Shown one piece after another: positions 51,234 to 60,146 of a DNA stretch of 64,000 bases. The notes below the pieces were generated by a model. It did not search any database, had not been told where the DNA came from, and saw only the letters and a list, made by a program, of their open reading frames with translations. The stretch is taken from contig NZ_JALPRD010000004.1 of the NCBI RefSeq assembly GCF_023197165.1, positions 248,001 to 312,000 of the forward strand, read 5' to 3'. Position 1 is the first letter of the stretch, and each line of letters begins with the position of its first letter. The DNA comes from Sphingopyxis sp. MSC1_008 (GTDB taxonomy: Bacteria > Pseudomonadota > Alphaproteobacteria > Sphingomonadales > Sphingomonadaceae). The translations under genes and the position numbers were made by a program.

Positions 51234-52718
51234 ATGCGCGCCGATCCCAGTCCCGCCGATTTGTTTGGCCCGCTGCTCGCCAGGGTGCAGGAGCGTGCTA
51301 TCCTGCCCGACGGGAAGACCTTCGTCGACGCGCTGCCGAAGCGCACGGTCGCCGACATCATGCGCGACTTCGATCGCCTTCCTGAAGGCGATGATGCGCT
51401 ACGCGCGTTCGTCGCCGACAATTTCGATCTGCCCATAACCCGCTGCGGCACGCAATCGGCGGTTCCCGTCGAACCGCTACGCGACCATATTCGCACCTTG
51501 TGGAAAGAGCTGGCACGCGCACCCGATCCCCAAACGGGGCGCGGGTCGGCCCTGCCCGTTCTCCATCGCCACGTTGTGCCGGGCGGGCGCTTTCGTGAAA
51601 TCTACTACTGGGACAGCTTCTTCACGATGCTCGGCCTTGTCCGCGACGGCGAGTGGGACCTCGCCAACGGCATCGTCGATGCGATGACCGACCTGATCGA
51701 GGCGCACGGCCATGTGCCGAACGGCACGCGCACCTATTATCTCGGCCGCTCGCAGCCGCCGCTCTTTCACATGATGGTGGCATTGCTGGATACCGGTCAG
51801 GCCGAAGTCGCCGCCCGGCGGCTGTCAGCGATGAAGCGCGAACATGTCTGGTGGATGGCGGGAGCGGACGAACTCGCGCCCGGCCGGCAGACCGCGCGCA
51901 TCGTCCGCCTTTCCGACGGACACCTGCTCAACCGCTATTGGGATCCGCGCGGAACTCCGCGCGACGAAAGCTGGCGCGAGGACGTCGCGACCGCGGCAGC
52001 GAGCGAGCGTCCGAGCGAGGATGTCTATCGCGACCTGCGCGCCGGGGCCGAAAGCGGCTGGGATTTCTCCTCGCGCTGGCTCGGCGACGCCGGGCTGTCC
52101 TCGATCCGCACCACCGCGATCGCGCCGGTCGATCTCAATGCCTTCCTGTTTGGACTGGAAATAGCGATCGCTGCCGGTGGTGGCCCCGATGCGGCGCATT
52201 ATGCCGGGCTTGCCGATGCACGTAAGCAGGCGATGAACCGCCATCTGTGGAACGAAGCGGGCGGATATTTCTGCGACTATGATATCGAACGTGGCACGCT
52301 TCGGACCGCGCTGTCGGCCGCCGCGCTCGCGCCGCTGCTCGTCGGCGTCGCGACGCAGCCGCAGGCCGACCGGACCGCCGCGGCAGCGGCCGAACAGCTA
52401 CTCGCGCGCGGCGGCCTTCGGACGACACTCGCTGTGACCGGCGAACAATGGGACCGGCCGAACGGCTGGGCCCCGCTGCACTGGATCGCCGTTGCCGGGC
52501 TCCAGCGCTACGGCCATGAAGCGCTCGCGCGCGATATTGCGCAGCGCTGGGTCGACACCGTCGGGCGCAATTTCGCTCGCACCGGTATGATGTTCGAAAA
52601 ATATGATGTCGAAGCGGCCATCGTCGGCGGGGGCGGCGAATATGAAGCGCAAGTCGGGTTCGGCTGGACGAACGGCGTCACCGCGGACTTTATCGATCGC
52701 TTCCGGCTGGCCTGCTGA
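51234..52718 (+). CDS. GH37 trehalase, cytoplasmic
   Basis: The 494-residue enzyme carries both trehalase signatures: PGGRFREIYYWDSF (residues about 116-129) and QWDRPNGWAPLHW (about 405-417). The catalytic Asp is expected at Asp277 in ESGWDFSSRW and the catalytic Glu at Glu455 in FEKYDVE; the glycine-rich loop GGGGEYEAQVGFGWTNGV is intact. There is no signal peptide, so it acts in the cytoplasm like TreF and cleaves alpha,alpha-trehalose to two glucoses. An in-frame TTG at 51219 is an alternative start close to the esterase stop. A trehalase in an operon with an esterase, an acyl-CoA ligase and a TonB receptor is unusual and suggests acyl-trehalose breakdown. Confidence 0.93.
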   Translation: MRADPSPADLFGPLLARVQERAILPDGKTFVDALPKRTVADIMRDFDRLPEGDDALRAFVADNFDLPITRCGTQSAVPVEPLRDHIRTLWKELARAPDPQTGRGSALPVLHRHVVPGGRFREIYYWDSFFTMLGLVRDGEWDLANGIVDAMTDLIEAHGHVPNGTRTYYLGRSQPPLFHMMVALLDTGQAEVAARRLSAMKREHVWWMAGADELAPGRQTARIVRLSDGHLLNRYWDPRGTPRDESWREDVATAAASERPSEDVYRDLRAGAESGWDFSSRWLGDAGLSSIRTTAIAPVDLNAFLFGLEIAIAAGGGPDAAHYAGLADARKQAMNRHLWNEAGGYFCDYDIERGTLRTALSAAALAPLLVGVATQPQADRTAAAAAEQLLARGGLRTTLAVTGEQWDRPNGWAPLHWIAVAGLQRYGHEALARDIAQRWVDTVGRNFARTGMMFEKYDVEAAIVGGGGEYEAQVGFGWTNGVTADFIDRFRLAC

Positions 52719-52784
52719 CGGCCATGATGGCATGCTGGCCGAGATGAAGATGGCGCCGACGAGCGCGCCGCGAAAGGAGAGGCG

Positions 52785-54368
52785 ATGCTGCCCGGTTTGA
52801 TGCAGGACACGCCCCTGCAGATCAGTTCCATCCTGACTCACGCAGCGCGCGCGCATGGGGAGCGCGAGATCGTCTCGAAGCTCGTCGACGAGCCGGTGTG
52901 GCGCTATGACTGGGCGCGTTGTGAACAAAGGTCGCGGCAAGCGGCGCAGATGCTCGGCACGCTCGGGATCGGTAGCGGCGACCGCGTTTCGTCGCTCGCA
53001 TGGAACACGCATCGGCACCTCGAGCTTTTCTACGCCGTCCCCGGCATCGGCGCGGTGCTCCACACCGCCAACCCGCGGCTGAGCGACGACCAGATCGCTT
53101 TCACGATCAATCATGCGGGCAGCCGCATCCTCTTCTTCGAAGCCAATCTCGCCGATCTTGTCGACCGGCTGAAACCGTTGCTGCCCGCGATCGAACGCTA
53201 TGTGCTGCTCGGCGCGCCCTATGAAGCGTTGATCGCCGCCGAGGACGGTGCTTTCGACTGGCCGCGCTTCGACGAGAATGCGGCCGCTTTCCTCTGCTAC
53301 ACGTCGGGCACCACGGGCGATCCCAAGGGCGTGCTCTACAGCCACCGCTCGATCGTGTTGCACGGTATGGCGGCGGGGCTCAGCAGCGCTTTCGGCTTCA
53401 GCGCGTTCGACACGATCATGCCCTGCTCGTCGATGTATCATGCGACGGCGTGGGGCCTGCCCTTCACCGCCGCGATCAATGGATGCAAGCTCGTGCTGCC
53501 GTGCGACAAGATGGACGGCGCGAGCCTCGCCGAACTGATCGCGGGCGAAGGCGTGACCTTCTCGGGCGGCGTACCGACGATCTGGACGATGTATCTCGCG
53601 CATCTGGAAACCAGCGGAAAAGGCGTCGGCGCCCTCAAGCGCCTCGTCATCGGCGGCTCGGCGGTCCCGCGCGCGATGGCCGAGACCTTCCGCGAAAAAT
53701 ATGGCGTCACCGTGCTCCAGATCTGGGGCATGACCGAGACCAATCCGCTCGGCGTGATCGCAACGCCCACGCCGCTCCTGATGGCCGAGGGCGAGGATTT
53801 CGCCACTGAAACGATCCTCACGCGGCAGGGCCGGATGCAGTTCGGGATCGAGCTGCGCATCATCGACGACGACGGCAGGCCGCTGGCGTGGGACGGCGAA
53901 CAAGCGGGCAAGCTGCAGGTCCGCGGGCCGTGGGTGGTCGAGCGCTATTATCCCGACCTCGCCGCCGCCAATCCCGACGGCTGGTTCGACACCGGCGATA
54001 TCGGCACGATCGACCGCTTCGGTTTCCTGCGGCTGACCGACCGCGCGAAGGATGTCATCAAGTCGGGGGGCGAGTGGATCAGTTCGATCGATCTCGAAAA
54101 TGCCGCGGTCGGCTGCCCTGGCGTGCGTATCGCCGCGGTGATCGGCGTTCATCACCCGAAATGGGAAGAGCGGCCGCTGCTCGTCATCGAGGCGCATGAC
54201 GGCGAGGCGGTGAGCGCCGAACAGATCCGAGCGCACCTCGAAACCCGCGTCGTGCGCTGGTGGATGCCCGACGATATCCTCTTCGATGCCGTCCCGCTCA
54301 CCGCGACCGGCAAGATCGACAAAAAGACGCTGCGCGACCGCTATCGCGACCATCTGACGAACCGCTGA
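52785..54368 (+). CDS. AMP-forming fatty-acid CoA ligase of the trehalase operon
   Basis: The 527-residue enzyme has the P-loop [14 protein letters not shown], the adenylate motif [10 protein letters not shown], the hinge [33 protein letters not shown] and the catalytic lysine in [18 protein letters not shown] lies six bases before the ATG. Homologues activate medium- or long-chain fatty acids, which would be the second product of an acyl-sugar esterase. It is the last gene of the TonB-esterase-trehalase operon and a paralogue of the ligase at 34673. Confidence 0.9.
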   Translation: MLPGLMQDTPLQISSILTHAARAHGEREIVSKLVDEPVWRYDWARCEQRSRQAAQMLGTLGIGSGDRVSSLAWNTHRHLELFYAVPGIGAVLHTANPRLSDDQIAFTINHAGSRILFFEANLADLVDRLKPLLPAIERYVLLGAPYEALIAAEDGAFDWPRFDENAAAFLCYTSGTTGDPKGVLYSHRSIVLHGMAAGLSSAFGFSAFDTIMPCSSMYHATAWGLPFTAAINGCKLVLPCDKMDGASLAELIAGEGVTFSGGVPTIWTMYLAHLETSGKGVGALKRLVIGGSAVPRAMAETFREKYGVTVLQIWGMTETNPLGVIATPTPLLMAEGEDFATETILTRQGRMQFGIELRIIDDDGRPLAWDGEQAGKLQVRGPWVVERYYPDLAAANPDGWFDTGDIGTIDRFGFLRLTDRAKDVIKSGGEWISSIDLENAAVGCPGVRIAAVIGVHHPKWEERPLLVIEAHDGEAVSAEQIRAHLETRVVRWWMPDDILFDAVPLTATGKIDKKTLRDRYRDHLTNR

Positions 54369-54401
54369 GCGACAAATGTGCGTCGCCCCCGCGCAGGGCG
54401 T

Positions 54402-54478
54402 TTCAGAGTCACGTGCCTCTGAACGCGGCCGCTGGAGAGATAGCGCAAGGCCGACGACGGCCCCCGCCTTCGCGGGGG
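54402..54478. terminator. Two hairpins between convergent ligase and esterase genes
   Basis: TTCAGAG at 54402-54408 pairs with CTCTGAA at 54417-54423. Further on, CCCCCGC at 54461-54467 pairs with GCGGGGG at 54472-54478 across a four-base loop. The second is a strong GC stem of a kind often repeated after genes in sphingomonads. Both fill the 122-base gap between convergent stops and should end transcription from each side. Confidence 0.6.
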
Positions 54479-54490
54479 CGACGACAATTC

Positions 54491-55504
54491 CTATCTCGCC
54501 GCGGCGTCGAGCTTTTCTTTCAAAAAGCGCGCGACGATCTCATTCGCCCGATCGCTCTCCGGGATCGCCATATAGGCCCAGAAGGCGTGCGGCAGCCCGT
54601 CGAACATCACGAGCCGCGCATCGACGCCCTTCTCGTGCAGCGTCCGCGCAAAGATCGACGTCGGGCTCATGAGGAAATCGCGCGAACTCGTCAGCAGGAG
54701 CGTCGGCGGAAAGCGCGACACGCCGCCGCGGATCGGTGAGAGGATCGGGTCGGTCATCGGCGTCTTGCCCGCATAGGCGGCAACCCAATCGAAGCCCGGC
54801 CCGGGCATCCAGCTTTCGGAATCGCCGCGCACCGACAGGTCGGCGCTGCCCGACAGGAAGCCGAGCGCCGCGGGCATCGGCCGGCCCATGCTCGCAAGCT
54901 TCGCCACCAGCTGCCCCGACAGGCACGCGCCGGCCGAGGTGCCGAAGACCGCGATCCGGTTTGACTTACGGTCTTTCTCGAGCGCCTGATAGACGGCGAG
55001 CGCATCGTCGAGCGCCGCCGGATAGGGATGCTCGGGCGCGAGGCGGTAGAGGACCGCGACGACCGGCAGGCCGGTGCGCGCCGCGATCGGGATCGTCTCG
55101 GTCAGCGAACCCGAATCGATCGCGAAGCCGCCGCCATGCAGGTTGAGGAGGACCGGACCTTTGCCGAGCGCGCTCACGCCCTTGGGATAGACGATGCGCA
55201 CCGGCACCCCGGCAATCGTCGATGCCTCGACACGCACCTCGTAGCGCTTCTCGAGTTGCGCGCCCATCGCCCCCTGCATCGCGTCGATGATCTTGCGGAT
55301 ATCGGCGACCGGCGGCAGCGGATCGGGCATCGCCTGTGCGGCCGCAGCCGCTGCTGCGGCCTTGCCCTCGGGGCTCACCGTGTCGGGAAGCGGCCAATTC
55401 TGCATGCCCAAGGTTGCGGGAGCCGCCGGCGCGGCCTGCGCGAATGCCGTTACCGGCACAGCCGCGAGCAGCGCGGCAAATATTATCGTCCGATGGCGCG
55501 TCAT
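54491..55504 (-). CDS. Exported HSL-family esterase
   Basis: The 337-residue protein has a signal peptide (TIIFAALLAAVPVTAFA-Q), an alanine-rich linker (about residues 48-58), HGGGF at 123-127, YRLAPEHPYPAALDDAL, the elbow VFGTSAGA with Ser190, SSRDFLMSP and DGLPHAFWAYM. It is therefore a periplasmic paralogue of the cytoplasmic esterase at 50256. Its ATG overlaps the MFS stop by four bases, and both genes are read from the operator at 56771. A periplasmic esterase beside an inner-membrane transporter suggests partial deacylation before uptake. Confidence 0.9.
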   Translation of the reverse strand: MTRHRTIIFAALLAAVPVTAFAQAAPAAPATLGMQNWPLPDTVSPEGKAAAAAAAAQAMPDPLPPVADIRKIIDAMQGAMGAQLEKRYEVRVEASTIAGVPVRIVYPKGVSALGKGPVLLNLHGGGFAIDSGSLTETIPIAARTGLPVVAVLYRLAPEHPYPAALDDALAVYQALEKDRKSNRIAVFGTSAGACLSGQLVAKLASMGRPMPAALGFLSGSADLSVRGDSESWMPGPGFDWVAAYAGKTPMTDPILSPIRGGVSRFPPTLLLTSSRDFLMSPTSIFARTLHEKGVDARLVMFDGLPHAFWAYMAIPESDRANEIVARFLKEKLDAAAR

Positions 55505-56733
55505 GATTCTACTCCCGATGCGGTTAATCCGTCCGTTCCCATTTCCGTCGTCGCTCCGGTATCACGCGGCCAGGCGCAAAGCGCGCCGAGCAGCGCGAGC
55601 ACTGTCATCGCGATATAGGCGACGGGCAGACCATAGGACCAAAGCAGCCCCGATCCCGCCGTGGCGACCGCGAGCACCACGCCGAGCAGCACCGCGTTCA
55701 TCCCCTGCGCCGTCGCACTGAGATGCGTCGGCACGCGCTGGGCGATGACCAACATGATGCCGAGGATCGTTCCCGTCGCCGTGATGCCGTTCAGCAATTG
55801 CCCGGCGACGAGAACCGGAAGCCCCGGGCTGGTCGCCATGATCGCCCAGCGCAGCGCAGCGGCGATCGCGCCCGCGACGATCAAAAGACGCGGATCGCGG
55901 TTGCCGAGCAGCTTCGCGCCGAACCAGAAGGCGCCAATCTCCGCCGCCACCGCCAGCGCCTGAAGCAGGCCGATGGCTGTTGTCGATATGCCTTGCGCGG
56001 TCCACTGGATGGCACCGAAGCTGGTCAGCACGCCATGGCTACCCATGATCAGCGACGCGGCGATCATCGCGAGGATCAGGCCCCTGTCGCCGACCAGGTC
56101 CCGCCAGCGTCCGCCGGTCGCCTCACCGACCGCGCTGAGCTTGCGATCCGCGGGCAGCAAAAAGGCGACGACCGCCGGCGCAAGCAGAAGGGCCGCGATC
56201 ATCAGCGGCAGCATCTTAATACCCGCCACGGCGATCGCCCAGCCCGCCGCGATATTCGAGGCAACGACCGCGATTGATCCCCACACCCGTAGCCGCCCAA
56301 AGTCGAGCGACCGGCTGCGCACTGCCATCACCGCATAGGCGTCGGTCAGCACCGGAATCTGGTCCCAGACGATCGAGAAGAAGATGACGATCGCAATGCG
56401 GCCCGCATGCGCGGGCTCGCCGAGCAACAACAGCACGATCGCTGCCGAAGCGAGCGACGTATAGGCGATCGCATTGCGCACCCAGCCGCGCCGCCCGACA
56501 AACGCCGAGAAAGGCGCGACGGTCAGGATGCGGAGGATGAGCGGGATCGCCAGCAGCACGCCGATTTCTTCGGCCGACGCGCCAGTCGCTTTCAGCCACA
56601 GCGGCAGGAATGCGAAGAAGCCATAATGCGCATATAGCGCAAGATATAATCCCGATACTCCGAGACCAAGCCGCGTTCGATCGCTGCCGCTTGTTGCGCC
56701 GGCATGGGGCGTATCCGCCTGCATCAAATTCAT
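55501..56733 (-). CDS. MFS transporter, MFS_1-like (HcaT/LacY-related) type
   Basis: The 410-residue protein has about twelve membrane helices and begins with the LYLALYAHYGFFAFLPLWLK segment typical of the LacY/HcaT-like MFS branch. Other family phrases are WDQIPVLTDAYAVMAV and DFGRLRVWGSIAVV. Members move sugars, nucleosides or phenylpropionate. The ATG at 56733 has GGGAGAG upstream; the longer frame to 56769 would start in the operator. Co-transcription with the exported esterase and control by the LacI-type operator make a sugar or partially deacylated sugar ester the likely substrate. Confidence 0.87.
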   Translation of the reverse strand: MNLMQADTPHAGATSGSDRTRLGLGVSGLYLALYAHYGFFAFLPLWLKATGASAEEIGVLLAIPLILRILTVAPFSAFVGRRGWVRNAIAYTSLASAAIVLLLLGEPAHAGRIAIVIFFSIVWDQIPVLTDAYAVMAVRSRSLDFGRLRVWGSIAVVASNIAAGWAIAVAGIKMLPLMIAALLLAPAVVAFLLPADRKLSAVGEATGGRWRDLVGDRGLILAMIAASLIMGSHGVLTSFGAIQWTAQGISTTAIGLLQALAVAAEIGAFWFGAKLLGNRDPRLLIVAGAIAAALRWAIMATSPGLPVLVAGQLLNGITATGTILGIMLVIAQRVPTHLSATAQGMNAVLLGVVLAVATAGSGLLWSYGLPVAYIAMTVLALLGALCAWPRDTGATTEMGTDGLTASGVES

Positions 56734-56770
56734 CGATTCTCTCCCATCGAGATCGACGCTTAACTGCAAT

Positions 56771-56784
56771 TGTTATCGATGTCA
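56771..56784. promoter_or_regulatory. LacI-type operator, copy 4 (before MFS-esterase operon)
   Basis: TGTTATCGATGTCA, embedded in the same 18-mer as copy 1. It lies 37 bases upstream of the MFS start, 10.9 kb from the LacI gene, and brings the exported esterase and transporter into the regulon. Confidence 0.75.
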
Positions 56785-56891
56785 TTCAGAATCACGACTG
56801 AGCAGAGCGGCGGAAGAGGCTTTCAGTCTGCTTGTCGAGGCACTGCGGTATCGGCCAGCGTATTTTGATCGACCGGGCGGGAAGTCGGCTG

Positions 56892-56909
56892 ATGACCGAT
56901 ATCGGTCAT
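56892..56909. promoter_or_regulatory. Perfect 18-bp palindrome between MFS and SurE-like genes
   Basis: ATGACCGATATCGGTCAT reads identically on both strands. It lies 159 bases upstream of the MFS start and 20 bases after the stop of the SurE-like gene. It resembles, but does not match, the four LacI-type operators. A second regulator or an auxiliary operator are both possible. Confidence 0.45.
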
Positions 56910-56929
56910 AGGTCGAAGGCGCATTGCCG

Positions 56930-57892
56930 TCAGCGACGGGTCAGCGCGCCGAGAAGGCGTTCGGCCTGTGCCCTTCGAGACGCCGGGGCATCATAGGCGA
57001 TTTGCAACACGCTCACGGAGATGTCCTTTCGGGCGATCGCGGCTTCATCGCCGTTTTGCCCCGCCGCCGGTGCCTTGTCCGAAATGGTGAAGTACAGACC
57101 CGGCATCGGCTCCCGTCCGGTCGCCGCCTTGCCCATCGCGGCGGGCAGGTCGGCGACGAAACGCGCATCATAGTCGCTGAACGTGCCGACGCGGGCGAAT
57201 TTCCAGTGCGCACCGCCCGGTTGATCGGGAAAATTGACGTTCAACCCCGCGCCGGCGGGAAGCAGCGGCCCGCGCTTCGTCCGTGTGTCGAGCAGATCAA
57301 CGAGTTCGAGCGAGCGTTTCGCGATCTCTCCGGATAGCGGATTGATGAGGTCATCCTTGCTGGCGCTGTTCATGCCCGCGCTTAGCGCAATAGCCGGAAT
57401 GCCGCGCATCATCGCATATTGGACATTGCTGACCGTTCCCGAGCTGACGACGATAGGGCCGGCATTCCGCCCGATATTCGGGCCTGACAGCACAAGGTCC
57501 GGCCCCTTCCCCCACCGCGCCGGGGCGAGAATATCGAGTCCATAGAGCATCGCCATCACCGGCGTGCCGTCAACATAGAAGAAATCCTCACCCAGCCCGG
57601 GGCGGGTCATCGGCCCCGCGCCGGGATCGCCGGCCTTCGCTGCACCGTTGGCGCAATCGGCGCTCAGCGAGGCGATCGGCTGCATGATCCGGACCGCCCC
57701 GCCCAGTCCGCTTCCCTGCTGACATGGCACCGCGACGATGACGTCATGCCCCTCCGCCTTCAGCGCATCGTAAAGCGCCTTCACATTGGCCGTCAGGCCA
57801 TCGTCATTGCCGATCACGATGTTGCGGGCCGACGCGGGATTGACCGGCGCGAGCAGCGCAAGGGCGGCGAGCAGCTTCAGGCGGAAGGACAT
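56930..57892 (-). CDS. Exported SurE-like 5'/3'-nucleotidase
   Basis: The 320-residue protein has a signal peptide (MSFRLKLLAALALLAPVNPASA-R) followed at once by the SurE metal motif IVIGNDDGLTANVKAL. Later conserved pieces are VLSGPNIGRNAG and SSGTVSNVQYAMMRGIPAIALS, which form the rest of the phosphatase site. SurE proteins remove phosphate from nucleoside monophosphates and polyphosphate. Most are cytoplasmic, so an exported form is notable. AGGAGAA lies before the ATG at 57892. It follows the TonB receptor by 16 bases, which suggests a role in processing a phosphorylated nutrient in the periplasm. Confidence 0.85.
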   Translation of the reverse strand: MSFRLKLLAALALLAPVNPASARNIVIGNDDGLTANVKALYDALKAEGHDVIVAVPCQQGSGLGGAVRIMQPIASLSADCANGAAKAGDPGAGPMTRPGLGEDFFYVDGTPVMAMLYGLDILAPARWGKGPDLVLSGPNIGRNAGPIVVSSGTVSNVQYAMMRGIPAIALSAGMNSASKDDLINPLSGEIAKRSLELVDLLDTRTKRGPLLPAGAGLNVNFPDQPGGAHWKFARVGTFSDYDARFVADLPAAMGKAATGREPMPGLYFTISDKAPAAGQNGDEAAIARKDISVSVLQIAYDAPASRRAQAERLLGALTRR

Positions 57893-57908
57893 GATATTCT
57901 CCTGATCG

Positions 57909-60146
57909 TCAGAACCGGACGCGCGCTTCGAGGCCATAGGTGCGCGGGTCGTTGTAACGCGTCGTCGTGTTGCGGCCGGCGACGCGGAAATCGAAATAGT
58001 TGTAATTCGCGTTGGTCAGGTTCTTCGCCCACAGCGCGACGTCGAACGTGCCGCCAGCCACATCGATGTCGCCGAGCGTGATGCGCCCGTTGACCAGGAA
58101 AGCGCTCTCCGCCTTATAATCGACCGTGCCGTTGGCGAAATAATTGCCCGCCGTGTTCGCATCGAAATGGACCCTGAGCTCGCCGAAGGAGAAGCGCGGG
58201 AAAGTGTAGTCCGCCGTGAGCGTGACCGCATGTTTCGGCGTGAAGGCCGAATCCACCTGCTCGATCACCCCCGAGAAGATGTTGCGGACCGGCGTCGCCG
58301 GCGCATCGGTATACACATAGTTGATGCCGAGCAGCAGGTCGCGAACCGGCGCGAGGGTCAGGTCGACCTCGACGCCCTTCAATCGCCGCTTCTCGGGCGC
58401 GTTCACCGTTTCGGTGTTCGACACAAAGGCGGGGTTGATGAAGTCGACCTGCTGGTTCGAGAGGCGGCTCGTATAGGCGGCGATATTGAGGCGTGCGCGG
58501 CGGTCGAAGAGGTCGGCTTTCAAACCCGCCTCCCATGCCATCAATTCCTCTTCGCCGAACGGCCGCAGGATCGACGAACGCGTGTTGGCGCCGCCCGCGC
58601 GATAGGCACGGCTGACCTTCACATAGGCGTTGACGTCGCGCGTGAAATCATAGGCGATCGTCGCCATCGGGTCGAAACGGCTCGAATTGAACTCGAAGTC
58701 GAGGTTCGGGTCCACGCCGCGAATGGCGGTGAGACGGCCATCCTTGTGATCGTCGGTGTAGCGCGCACCGACCGTCACATGAAGGCCGAGCAGCGCCATC
58801 GGCGACCAGGTGACCTGCCCGAACAAGGCCTTCGACTTGACGTTCACGCGCGCGGCGCGGTCGGGGGTATTCGCCGCCCCCGCGTCGGGCACGGGTTCGG
58901 GAAACAGGGTGACCCCGCTGTTCGTCGCGTTGAGCCGACCCGACGAGAATACCGTCGCCTCATCGGCGCCATTCTCGTTGAAATAATAGCCGCCGAAGAC
59001 ATATTTGAAGTCGCCCGCGTCGCCGACGAACTGGATCTCCTGGCTGAACTGGTTCTGGTCGACAAGCGCATAGCTCAGCCGCCCGAACGGACGGTTCGGC
59101 CCCCATGCGGTGACCCCGCCCGTATCCTGGTCCCACTGCACCGATTTCAGGTCACGCCATGCCGAGATCGAGCGGATCGTCAGCGCGTCGGCGACATCCC
59201 ATTCGGCAATCAGCGAATGCCCGCGCGCGCGCTGCGGATTGCGGAGCACCGGCACGCCGACGCGCGCGGTCCGCACGCGTCCCTCACGCAGCGTGATGAA
59301 GCTCGGCCGCAGCGCAGCGGCCTGATCGGTCGCGGTGATGTCGCTGTAGTTGCTTGTCGATTTGTCGTGCGACTGATCGTAAGAATAGAGGATCGACAGA
59401 TTGTCCGCGGGCTCCCAGAGCGCAGTCGCCTTGAAGCCATATTTGCGGATTTCCGAATAGTCGTGAAATTCCGGATCGGGGTTGAGCACCAGCCCCCCAC
59501 GGTCACTGTAAAGCCCGTCGAGTTTGATCGCGATGCCCGCGATCCGCGGCAGGTTCACATGCGCCGCAACGGTGCGGCTCTCGTAATTGCCGACGCCTGC
59601 CTTCACATCGACACCGAATTCGCCGGTGGGCCGCTTGGTCACGACACTCACGGCGCCGCCGATCGTGTTGCGTCCAAAGAGCGTGCCCTGCGGACCGCGC
59701 AGCACCTCGATGCGTTCGATGTCGGAAAGCTCCATGCCGAGCCCCGAAACACGGCCGACATAGACGCTGTCGATATAGATGCCGACCGTCGGGTCGCGCG
59801 TCACTTGCGTCGCATCGACCGGCACCAGCCCGCGCATACCGATCGAGACCGCCGAGGCGCGCCCCAGAAAGGGCGAGATACGGAGCGACGGGATACCGCC
59901 GGTGAACAGGTCACTTAGCGCGCTGACGCCCTTCTGTTCGAGCGCATCGGATCCGAGGGCGACGATCGAGATCGGTGTGTCCTGAAGATTTTCTTCGCGC
60001 TTCTGCGCGGTAACGACGATTTCGGCGATACCGCCTTCGTCGCGCGTTTCGGACGAAGCCGGGGTTTCCTGCGCCAGCGCGGCCGAGCTGGCCGTCGCCA
60101 GCAACGCCGCAATCGCGGACCGCATCCCATTGCATCGAATCATCAT
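57909..60146 (-). CDS. TonB-dependent outer-membrane receptor (SurE-linked)
   Basis: The 745-residue receptor has a signal peptide (MRSAIAALLATASSAALA-Q), a TonB-box-like stretch (IAEIVVTAQKREE), the plug motif IERIEVLRGPQGTLFGRNTIGG and a barrel ending LEARVRF. I choose the ATG at 60146 because the GGGAGGGG ribosome-binding site is well spaced to it; the ATG at 60152 is nearly as good. It heads an operon with the exported SurE-like phosphatase and is divergent from an IclR regulator. The ligand could be a nucleotide or phosphate ester, by context only. Confidence 0.9.
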   Translation of the reverse strand: MMIRCNGMRSAIAALLATASSAALAQETPASSETRDEGGIAEIVVTAQKREENLQDTPISIVALGSDALEQKGVSALSDLFTGGIPSLRISPFLGRASAVSIGMRGLVPVDATQVTRDPTVGIYIDSVYVGRVSGLGMELSDIERIEVLRGPQGTLFGRNTIGGAVSVVTKRPTGEFGVDVKAGVGNYESRTVAAHVNLPRIAGIAIKLDGLYSDRGGLVLNPDPEFHDYSEIRKYGFKATALWEPADNLSILYSYDQSHDKSTSNYSDITATDQAAALRPSFITLREGRVRTARVGVPVLRNPQRARGHSLIAEWDVADALTIRSISAWRDLKSVQWDQDTGGVTAWGPNRPFGRLSYALVDQNQFSQEIQFVGDAGDFKYVFGGYYFNENGADEATVFSSGRLNATNSGVTLFPEPVPDAGAANTPDRAARVNVKSKALFGQVTWSPMALLGLHVTVGARYTDDHKDGRLTAIRGVDPNLDFEFNSSRFDPMATIAYDFTRDVNAYVKVSRAYRAGGANTRSSILRPFGEEELMAWEAGLKADLFDRRARLNIAAYTSRLSNQQVDFINPAFVSNTETVNAPEKRRLKGVEVDLTLAPVRDLLLGINYVYTDAPATPVRNIFSGVIEQVDSAFTPKHAVTLTADYTFPRFSFGELRVHFDANTAGNYFANGTVDYKAESAFLVNGRITLGDIDVAGGTFDVALWAKNLTNANYNYFDFRVAGRNTTTRYNDPRTYGLEARVRF

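Noticed and set aside
52724..52800. Small frame between trehalase and ligase
   Set aside because: It is about 24 codons, lacks a ribosome-binding site and overlaps that of the ligase.
52398..54353. A 651-codon minus-strand frame
   Set aside because: It is antisense to the CoA ligase, which has all catalytic motifs.
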